From positions 62,001-126,000 of the forward strand of contig WSXU01000004.1 of NCBI GenBank assembly GCA_009773455.1: a stretch of 64,000 nt of DNA, given 5' to 3'. This DNA is from Bacteroidota bacterium. Its GTDB lineage: Bacteria; Bacteroidota; Bacteroidia; Bacteroidales; Lentimicrobiaceae. The notes under the pieces were generated by a model. That model was not told the DNA's origin. It was given only the letters and a program-made list of their open reading frames with translations, and did no database searches. Within the stretch, counting starts at the first letter, position 1, and every line of letters starts with the position of its first letter. Below, one piece after another: positions 45,031 through 51,711 of this stretch. A program made the translations under genes and the position numbers.

Positions 45031-45480
45031 ATGAAAATTCCGCTCATTTTGCTCATTGGCATCATCCCGGCCCTGCTTTTCTCGTGTCACGATGAAAAAA
45101 CCGATGTCCCCATCAAAAAAGCCATCTATACCAATATTGACAGGGAGCATTACCATGAAACCGACAGTTTGTTTTTCGGCCTGAAGAATTTGCTTGATTC
45201 ACCGGCCTATTTTTACGTGTGTAGCGGGTATCCGAAACCAATCCCGGAAATTGAAAAACTTGAAAAGAATATCTGGCTTATCGAAAGGTCACCCCTGTGT
45301 AACGATTTTTCAAGCTATTGCTGCGGTGAGTTTATAAAGACCGGAACCATCGGCGATGCCATTACGCTTGAAGGCCTGGAAGCAGGAACATACAGACTAA
45401 AATTTACTTTTTCAATCTATAATTCAGAAAACCAGCCTGTTAATTACGAGTCGAGATCTGAAAATTTTTATATTGACTAA
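45031..45480 (+). CDS. small lipoprotein of unknown function
   Basis: The 149-residue protein has a lipoprotein signal with lipobox LLFSC (MKIPLILLIGIIPALLFSCHDEKTDV). The mature part carries three further cysteines (CSGYP, CNDFSSYCCGEF) and a strand-rich C-terminus (GTYRLKFTFSIYN ... ENFYID), suggesting an immunoglobulin-like fold. No family is recognised. It may be an immunity-type or substrate-binding lipoprotein; nothing adjacent supports a specific role. It lies 126 bp ahead of another exported protein. Confidence 0.75.
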   Translation: MKIPLILLIGIIPALLFSCHDEKTDVPIKKAIYTNIDREHYHETDSLFFGLKNLLDSPAYFYVCSGYPKPIPEIEKLEKNIWLIERSPLCNDFSSYCCGEFIKTGTIGDAITLEGLEAGTYRLKFTFSIYNSENQPVNYESRSENFYID

Positions 45481-45606
45481 GTTCTGATAAGCTGATTACA
45501 AACCTGAATGCCACTTTCAGGAGATGGTATATGTGTTTATTACTATTTCAGGCGTAATATTTGTTACCGGAATACATTAAATCACCCTCCTGTAAATTTT
45601 TCCCGG

Positions 45607-46449
45607 ATGAAAGCAACATTCTTTTTCCTGTTAATTCTGCCGTTCTGCATTTCTGTATCACATGCACAAAAATCAGCCGGAAAAAAACACATTGTAACGG
45701 TAATTGATATGAAGAACGGCCTGCCTGTAAAAGGTGCTGAGGTTACCCTGACATCCATAACTGAAGCACGTGATGTTTACACGGAAGTCAAGCTAACCGA
45801 TAATTCCGGAAAGTGTGGTTTCAACATTCATTTCCTCCCCAACACCGAATACGGAGTTTTTGCCGCTAAAAAAGGGTACGTAGGCTACCTGGCCATGAAC
45901 CCGGTTAAAATTTCCAGGTATGACGCAGCAATAACCCATGATTCACCCGAAGAAATCAAGCTATACCTGACCTCCGATTCAATGCACCAGGTTGAATTCT
46001 ACCGGAAAACGGAAGTACGCTATGAAATTCCTGACCTGATAACTCTGTTAAAGTCCGGCAATTTCCATGGTGGTATCCCATTGCTGTATTGGAATGATAT
46101 TCCGCAACTGCTGGTTGTTGGCAATGACAAGACCATGATCAGCAGATACCCGTCAAACCCGCTTTCCTCATCGGCCTCCGAGGCTCCGTTGGGTATGGTG
46201 GCTTTATGGTTGATCGAATCGGTCAGAATTGCCGAAGGTAACCGGTTGATTCTCCCCTGGCAAAGGTTTCCTTCGCTGAACCCGGTGATCAGGAATATGA
46301 ATGACAATGATATCAGTGCTGACATACCCGGAACCATGCAAAAAGTATTTGTAGCCTACAGTAAATGGTGGGAAAGTGTTAAAAAAACGGATTCATCGCA
46401 TGGCTGCAGGGTCAATCCATTGGAAGGAACAGGAATGTGTTGGCAATGA
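45607..46449 (+). CDS. exported protein with carboxypeptidase-regulatory-like domain, DUF4943-like
   Basis: A start at 45607 (MKATFFFLLILPFCISVSHAQ) is used because it begins a signal peptide; the longer frame from 45508 is not plausible. Residues about 30-130 look like a regulatory immunoglobulin-type domain (VTVIDMKNGLPVKGAEVTLTS). The C-terminal half has IPDLITLLKSGNFHGGIPLLYWNDIPQLLVVGND, SRYPSNPLSSSAS, GMVALWLIESVRIAEG and RFPSLNPVI, which I associate with DUF4943-type proteins (moderate recall). No enzyme motif is visible. It is probably periplasmic. It follows the lipoprotein gene in the same direction. Confidence 0.75.
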   Translation: MKATFFFLLILPFCISVSHAQKSAGKKHIVTVIDMKNGLPVKGAEVTLTSITEARDVYTEVKLTDNSGKCGFNIHFLPNTEYGVFAAKKGYVGYLAMNPVKISRYDAAITHDSPEEIKLYLTSDSMHQVEFYRKTEVRYEIPDLITLLKSGNFHGGIPLLYWNDIPQLLVVGNDKTMISRYPSNPLSSSASEAPLGMVALWLIESVRIAEGNRLILPWQRFPSLNPVIRNMNDNDISADIPGTMQKVFVAYSKWWESVKKTDSSHGCRVNPLEGTGMCWQ

Positions 46450-46901
46450 ATTTCGGGCAGGCATCAAATCCCATGTTGAATCATCATGCGAAGAAACGTA
46501 ACAGGTCAGGATTTCAGCCTTCAGACCATATCATCCCATACGTTTTTTCCGGATTATTATCCGGCCGATCCAGGCGTTATTCGTGAACTCAAAAGTCCAG
46601 AAAGGCATAATAATCAGCCCGAAGAAGTTGCAGCAGCAGTAAATTCAGCATAGCATAAATCCGTTCTGCAAAAACCGGAAGTCTGAAATTTTAACGATTA
46701 CGACTGCAATTAAAAAACAGAAAAAGCTAATAAAAACAGAAATTCATTTCCGAAAATGTTTATATATCTATATCTTTGTATATATAATCAGATATTTTAG
46801 TATTTAAATAGAATACTTTAGCCCGATTGGTAGTAGTTTGTGCAGTAGGAGGCGGAAGTCCGAAACGATGATCCGAACTGGTCTCATAAATAATCAAATT
46901 T
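46450..46901. other. intergenic region with a candidate promoter and a 55-codon frame
   Basis: The 450-bp gap contains an AT-rich part with a good -7 box at 46771 and a 120-nt leader ahead of the next gene. A 55-codon open frame (46486-46653) has no recognisable features. A GA-rich segment (GTAGGAGGCGGAAGTCC) lies near 46847; it is not a known riboswitch as far as I can see. Confidence 0.45.
46771..46778 (+). promoter_or_regulatory. -7 box ahead of the SpoIIAA-like gene
   Basis: TATCTTTG matches the Bacteroidota consensus in a very AT-rich stretch; TTTCC about 20 bp upstream is a weak -33 candidate. The start codon is at 46902, giving a leader of about 120 nt. Confidence 0.4.
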
Positions 46902-47270
46902 ATGGCTATAGCTTTTAATTATATCGTTGAAAATGATCTGTTCAGGGTAAAAGCTTCGGGCAAAGATGAAAACCTTGAGGAAGTGAATGCTTATGGAATG
47001 GTCATTATTAAAGCAGCGCTTGATCATGGATCAGTAAGGGTATTGTGTGATGAATCATGTCTGGAATACAGCCTTGGCACCATTGACACATTTGAATCAG
47101 CCCGCTTTATTTCCCAACATGCCCCTAAAATTGCGAAAATAGCAATCTTATGCAGGGCAGAGGACTTCGATACTGCAATCTTCTGGGAAACGGTTGCAGT
47201 GAACAGGGGCCTGCAGGTAAGGGTATTCAACAGGGCTGATAAGGCAGAGGAATGGTTAAACATCTCCTGA
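46902..47270 (+). CDS. STAS/SpoIIAA-like protein
   Basis: The 122-residue protein resembles the SpoIIAA-like (STAS/SEC14-type) family: FNYIVENDLFRVKASGKDENLEEVNAYGMVII, then VLCDESCLEYSLGTIDTFESARFISQHAPKIAKIAILCRAEDFDTAIFWETVAVNRGLQVRVFNRADKAEEWL. The ending, with R-V-F-x-x-x-x-x-A-x-x-W-L, is typical. These proteins are small cytosolic folds thought to bind partners or lipids; no kinase gene is adjacent, so an anti-sigma role is not supported. It may have a long leader from the promoter box at 46771. Confidence 0.82.
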   Translation: MAIAFNYIVENDLFRVKASGKDENLEEVNAYGMVIIKAALDHGSVRVLCDESCLEYSLGTIDTFESARFISQHAPKIAKIAILCRAEDFDTAIFWETVAVNRGLQVRVFNRADKAEEWLNIS

Positions 47271-47373
47271 AATGGTTGACAGTTATCCCTGACATACGTT
47301 CAGGTTACGGTGCTATCCGTATAACACCTGCCCGTAAGGAAGTCAGTTTTTCATCACACCACATCGATCTGAT

Positions 47374-47760
47374 ATGCATCCAGTTGATGAATTTATCCTG
47401 AACTATCAAGGAAAACAGCGTGAAATCATGTTGTATATCAGTCATCTCCTGCTTGACCAACCAGGGGTATATGGAAAAATCACCTATAAAATTCCGTTTT
47501 TCTATCGCAAAAGCTGGCTGTGTTACCTGAATCCGACCAGGGACGGAGGGATAGAATTTGCCTTCATCCGTGGCCATGAGCTTTCAAACGATTCAGGGTT
47601 GCTTATCTCCCGTGGCCGGAAACAGGTGATGGGGATAACATTCTACGACGTAAGGGAAATCCCTTACGATTCCATTGCTGAAATCATTCATGAGGCTATA
47701 TTGCTTGATGAGCAGGCCACAAAAAATCCGAAGTCAGCATCAGACCGGTCCGCTTCATGA
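47374..47760 (+). CDS. DUF1801 (YdhG-like) family protein
   Basis: The 128-residue protein matches the DUF1801 family: the beginning VDEFILNYQGKQREIMLYISHLLLD, the GKITYKIPFFYRKSWLCYLNP segment, and GIEFAFIRGHELSN then KQVMGITFYDVREIPYDSIAEIIHEAILLDE. Family members are small cytosolic proteins, some annotated as iron-chaperone-like (frataxin-like fold), without strong evidence. It is placed 100 bp after the SpoIIAA-like gene on the same strand. The tail after residue 115 is variable. Confidence 0.85.
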   Translation: MHPVDEFILNYQGKQREIMLYISHLLLDQPGVYGKITYKIPFFYRKSWLCYLNPTRDGGIEFAFIRGHELSNDSGLLISRGRKQVMGITFYDVREIPYDSIAEIIHEAILLDEQATKNPKSASDRSAS

Positions 47761-47777
47761 AAGCTGACCCGGATGTA

Positions 47778-47808
47778 TTGATAATCAGACATTTTTTTAG
47801 TAACTTTA
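47778..47808 (+). promoter_or_regulatory. promoter for the MORN-repeat gene
   Basis: TTG at 47778-47780 and TAACTTTA at 47801-47808 are separated by 20 bp, close to the Bacteroidota arrangement (-33 TTTG, -7 TAnnTTTG). The start codon follows 21 bp later at 47830. Confidence 0.5.
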
Positions 47809-47829
47809 CTGGAATCAATACCCGAAACC

Positions 47830-48510
47830 ATGAAAACATCTCTCATTGTCCTTTTTCCGGTTATGTTGCTTCTAGCACCGTGGCATAGCCATGGGCAGGA
47901 AAACTGCCGTGTTCTGAAAACCGGCATATCCGGATCATATACCGGTGATTGCAAAAAGGGGCTTGCACATGGACAAGGCATCGCTGCCGGAACCGATAGC
48001 TACGAGGGTCAGTTTCGCAAAGGGCTTCCGGATGGAACAGGTACCTATAACTGGTCAACCGGAGAGGTTTATACCGGGCAATGGAAAGAAGGAAAAAGAA
48101 ACGGGATTGGGAAGTTTATTTATACTGTGGATGAGAAAGACACAATTCTTGATGGGCAATGGATAAATGACAAATTTGCAGGCCCGGTCGTTCCCAAACC
48201 GTTGATAAAAGCCAAAGAAGGCATTGACAGGTACACCTTCAGGAAGAACGGAACATCCAAAAACAGGGTAATGATCAATATCTACCAGAATGGCGCACGT
48301 AATGGTGGTATCAGTGATCTTATGATCTCATCCTCCAGCGGCTACGAAAGCACACTTGGTCCGGCCACCGGATTTGAGGAAATCACCTTCCCGGTGAACA
48401 TTAAAGTGATGTATACAACACCCAACAAACTGAACACGACCCTGGTCTACGTGAAGTTCGAATTTGAAATATCCGAACCCGGAGACTGGACTGTCGACCT
48501 GCATAACTGA
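47830..48510 (+). CDS. exported MORN-repeat protein
   Basis: The 226-residue protein has a signal peptide (SLIVLFPVMLLLAPWHSHGQ) followed by about four MORN repeats (YTGDCKKGLAHGQGIAAG, YEGQFRKGLPDGTGTYNW, YTGQWKEGKRNGIGKFIY, LDGQWINDKFAGPV). The remaining 95 residues are a strand-rich domain without recognised family (RVMINIYQNGARNGGISDLMI ... KFEFEISEPGDWTVDLHN). MORN proteins in bacteria often bind membranes or peptidoglycan-related partners. An own promoter is visible upstream. Function is unknown. Confidence 0.86.
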   Translation: MKTSLIVLFPVMLLLAPWHSHGQENCRVLKTGISGSYTGDCKKGLAHGQGIAAGTDSYEGQFRKGLPDGTGTYNWSTGEVYTGQWKEGKRNGIGKFIYTVDEKDTILDGQWINDKFAGPVVPKPLIKAKEGIDRYTFRKNGTSKNRVMINIYQNGARNGGISDLMISSSSGYESTLGPATGFEEITFPVNIKVMYTTPNKLNTTLVYVKFEFEISEPGDWTVDLHN

Positions 48511-48819
48511 CCTGCAGTCATAAGTCAATTGCTGATCGAAAACCGAATGTTAAAATCCGGTGTGGATATTTCGGGATAACGGCATGAAATCAGGCAAAGA
48601 AGCGATAACCGAACCACTTCCGTTTTCATCAATTCCGGTTTATTCCTAAAGACGGCAAATTCATAAGGTATCTGATATACAGATAACTTCAAACCAGTAG
48701 AATACCCTGTATCATTTCACGGAGCATCTGCCCGTGCTTTCCAACAACAGGAAGCCAGCTTTGTTTTTTATGTACCTTAGCAGGTTACATAAAAGCATTC
48801 GCCGGATTAAACAATAAAC
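48511..48819. other. intergenic region, nothing recognised
   Basis: This 309-bp stretch between the MORN gene and the LpxR-like gene shows no credible gene, hairpin or repeat. TTTG at 48760 and TACCTTAG at 48773 are promoter-like but only 9 bp apart. Confidence 0.45.
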
Positions 48820-50385
48820 ATGGGCAGGCAGATTACTTTTTTGCTGTTTCTTATACTACCGCTGGTTTTCTCCTGTCAGCGGCATGATCCCGCAATGCCT
48901 GAAACGCCCGGGCCTGTTACCAATCCCAACAAAGAGGTCAAAATTTTCACGACACCGGTAATCGCCTTTATATATCCGGATGTTCACCAGACCGATAGCC
49001 TGAAAAAAGCCCTGGGAACCGACCGGTATTTTGCATTTTCTGACATGAAAGGCGCTGAATTTTCGAAGCAGCGGAGCATTGCGGAAAAATACAGGCTTGC
49101 CACATGGTCAGGAATTGCTTCAGTGTACAGATTTGTAACTGTGGACGGAACCACTGTTGAAATCGACCTGCGCCATTCGCAATCGCCCTGGAAACTGATT
49201 ATCTTCAACGGCATTGACGCCCCGGTTCTGGCCAATCCGGAGGATGCAGGGAATATTCTGATCAGCACATTTAACCTTCGGCCTGAGTATAAAGGGAAAC
49301 GTATCCGCCAGTCATTACCTGCAACGATACCCGTTGAAACTGCCTTGGTGCAACCCGGAAATCCGGTCAATTCTTTTGAATCGATTCCCGGGCTGAAAGA
49401 AACGACCCTCAGGCTGGTTATCTTCCCCGGTCAGGCACCCCCTCCATTGCGTAATGAAACCGCCGGTTTCCGCATTGTTAACAGTTATATAAGTCCCAAC
49501 CGCCGTTTCTGGCTCGAATTTGACAACGATATGTTTTCAAACACCGACAGGTATTACACCAATGGGGTGGTTTTGGGATATTCTTCTCCAGGTCTCACCA
49601 CCTGGCGATTGAACCGCTTCATGATTAACCGCAACAAAAACAGTGTGGTTCATTCTGCCATCAGCCTGCATCATGGCATGTTTACACCACTCAATACCAA
49701 AGAGCCGCCTCCCCTGGAAAACGACCGCCCTTATGCCTCGACCCTTTACCTAAGGTACAGCCGGTTTTCAGAAGATGCTGAAGCAGGCATATTGCTTTCG
49801 AGTGCTATTGAAGCCGGTATTATCGGTGATGCAGCCCTGGGACAACTGCTTCAGAAAAGTGTACATGCGGGTATTCCATCAAACGATGAACCACAGGGAT
49901 GGGAAACCCAGATTAAAAATGATCTTGTGCTGAACTATACCATCGATATCAGGAAACAACTGGCTAAAACAGGGAACGCGGAATTATATACAGAGGGGTC
50001 GGCCACAGCCGGCACCCTTCATACCAGGGCTGTCATGGGGATTCATGCAGTTGCAGGCCGTTTTATTCCGGGCCTGACTCCGGTTCCTGAGAATTTCAGC
50101 AATTTGACACAAAAAGGCAACAAGTGGCAATACGGGATACGCGGCGGGATTGAAATGCGTATGGTCGGTTATGATGCTTCTCTGCAGGGCGGGCTTCTGA
50201 ACAGGAATAATGTTTTTGCATTGAAACCCGAAGAAATTGAACGGCTTGTGGCTGCCCTGAATGTCGGGCTGTTTGCCGGCTATAAAAATTTCGGACTGAG
50301 TATATCACAATATTACCTCAGCCCCGAATTCAAATCAGGAAAACAACATTTCTGGGGCCGGATAGGATTGAATTACGGGTGGTAA
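48820..50385 (+). CDS. LpxR-family lipid A deacylase-like protein with N-terminal extension
   Basis: The 521-residue protein starts with a lipoprotein signal (LLFLILPLVFSC). Residues about 30-215 are an extra domain of unknown family (KIFTTPVIAFIYPDVHQTDSL ... VYRFVTVDGTTVEIDLRHSQSPWKLIIFNG). From about 225 onward it resembles LpxR (outer-membrane beta-barrel, formerly DUF2219): RFWLEFDNDMFSNTDRYYTNGVVLGYSS carries the Asn-Asp pair and a following Thr of the LpxR active site, then LENDRPYASTLYLRYSRF and the closing ISQYYLSPEFKSGKQHFWGRIGLNYGW. Characterised LpxR removes the 3'-acyloxyacyl group of lipid A. The fused N-terminal domain is unusual compared with the roughly 300-residue enzyme. 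Activity here is inferred. Confidence 0.82.
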   Translation: MGRQITFLLFLILPLVFSCQRHDPAMPETPGPVTNPNKEVKIFTTPVIAFIYPDVHQTDSLKKALGTDRYFAFSDMKGAEFSKQRSIAEKYRLATWSGIASVYRFVTVDGTTVEIDLRHSQSPWKLIIFNGIDAPVLANPEDAGNILISTFNLRPEYKGKRIRQSLPATIPVETALVQPGNPVNSFESIPGLKETTLRLVIFPGQAPPPLRNETAGFRIVNSYISPNRRFWLEFDNDMFSNTDRYYTNGVVLGYSSPGLTTWRLNRFMINRNKNSVVHSAISLHHGMFTPLNTKEPPPLENDRPYASTLYLRYSRFSEDAEAGILLSSAIEAGIIGDAALGQLLQKSVHAGIPSNDEPQGWETQIKNDLVLNYTIDIRKQLAKTGNAELYTEGSATAGTLHTRAVMGIHAVAGRFIPGLTPVPENFSNLTQKGNKWQYGIRGGIEMRMVGYDASLQGGLLNRNNVFALKPEEIERLVAALNVGLFAGYKNFGLSISQYYLSPEFKSGKQHFWGRIGLNYGW

Positions 50386-50433
50386 CGGAAGACCTGATTC
50401 CTGTTTTTCCGTGTTAGCATTAATTTATATACA

Positions 50434-51573
50434 ATGAATATGATCATCGACTATATAAGGTACCTTCTACTTGCTGCAACTGTAATGGTTTCAACCATTA
50501 CCAATGAAACGCATCCGGTTGCCCAGATCAATGCTCCGGATTCAACATCGGTTACACTTTTGTTTGCCGGTGACATCATGCAGCATGGCCCCCAGATTGA
50601 AGCGGCCTGGAGTGAAGCAGATTCGGCTTACAATTATCAACCGTGTTTCAGTTACATAAAACCAATTGTTTCGGCCTACGACATCGCCATCGCCAACCTT
50701 GAAGTTACCCTGGCCGGGAAACCCTACACCGGATATCCGCAGTTCAGTGCCCCCGATGCCCTGGCCGTAGCCATCAGAAATGCAGGCTTCGATGTGCTGG
50801 CCACGGCCAACAACCATTGCTGCGACCGTGGCAAAGCAGGACTGATCCGCACCACCCGGGTACTTGACAGTCTCAGTTTATTGAGGACCGGCACCTACCG
50901 CGACAGCGCCGACATGAAAGATCACCATCCGATGATCCTGAAAAAGAACGATATCACAATAGCATTACTGAATTATACATACGGCACCAATGGTTTACCG
51001 GTGCATGAACCAACGATTGTCAGCCAGATCGACAGCAGCAGAATTTTCAGCGACCTGAAATCGGCCCGGAAACCGGGTATTGATTTTGTCATTGTCTTCT
51101 TTCACTGGGGCAATGAATATCAGTCGCAACCTGCCGCTGAACAGGAAATACTGGCCCGCAGGTGCCGTGAAAACGGTGCCGACGCAGTGATCGGATCGCA
51201 CCCGCATGTCATTCAGCCGATGGAGTATATTGCTCCAGATGAAAGAAATCCCATCGGACACCTGCTGGTATATTCCCTTGGCAATTATGTTTCAAACCAG
51301 CGCGACCGGTATAAAGACGGCGGCGCCATGATTGGTTTTACCCTGACAAAAACCTGGAACAGAAAAACGGTAAGCAATCCGCAATACCATCTCACCTGGG
51401 TATATACACCTTATGAAGAGGGCAAAAAGCAATATTATATTCTGCCGGTCAGGCAGTTTGAGCAAGGATCGACACTTGATTCAGCATCACATGAAAAACT
51501 CAGACAATTTGCAGCAGACTCGAGGCAGCTGCTGAATACCGGAAAACTGGCAGTGCCCGAGTCATTGAAATAA
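50434..51573 (+). CDS. CapA family metallophosphatase-like protein
   Basis: The 379-residue protein has an N-terminal hydrophobic segment (YIRYLLLAATVMVSTI) that can act as signal or anchor. The CapA/PgsA domain has LLFAGDIMQHGPQ, AYDIAIANLEVTLAGKPYTG, AGFDVLATANNHCCDRGKAGL and later FFHWGNEYQ and GSHPHVIQPMEY, with GHLLVYSLGNYVSNQ. These are the metal-binding loops of the calcineurin-like fold. In Bacillus, CapA/PgsA takes part in poly-gamma-glutamate synthesis or export; stand-alone homologues in Bacteroidota have no defined substrate. No capB/capC partners are close by. It follows the LpxR-like gene by 48 bp and may be co-transcribed. Confidence 0.9.
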   Translation: MNMIIDYIRYLLLAATVMVSTITNETHPVAQINAPDSTSVTLLFAGDIMQHGPQIEAAWSEADSAYNYQPCFSYIKPIVSAYDIAIANLEVTLAGKPYTGYPQFSAPDALAVAIRNAGFDVLATANNHCCDRGKAGLIRTTRVLDSLSLLRTGTYRDSADMKDHHPMILKKNDITIALLNYTYGTNGLPVHEPTIVSQIDSSRIFSDLKSARKPGIDFVIVFFHWGNEYQSQPAAEQEILARRCRENGADAVIGSHPHVIQPMEYIAPDERNPIGHLLVYSLGNYVSNQRDRYKDGGAMIGFTLTKTWNRKTVSNPQYHLTWVYTPYEEGKKQYYILPVRQFEQGSTLDSASHEKLRQFAADSRQLLNTGKLAVPESLK

Positions 51574-51711
51574 GCCACATCAGGACCGCAACCTGACTGT
51601 GTAATGCAATTTATCCGGCAATTAAGGTAGACGAAAGCTGGTTCCCAAATATTTAAGAATATGGAATTCAGCCAATACCTAATGATGGGTATTACAATTC
51701 CGGCACATTAC

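Noticed and set aside
46486-46653. A 55-codon open frame between the DUF4943-like and SpoIIAA-like genes
   Set aside because: No features beyond an open frame; composition is unremarkable and no promoter lies directly upstream.
46779-46901. Riboswitch in the leader ahead of the SpoIIAA-like gene
   Set aside because: The leader is long and partly GA-rich, but I could not match it to any known riboswitch core or build a convincing stem set.
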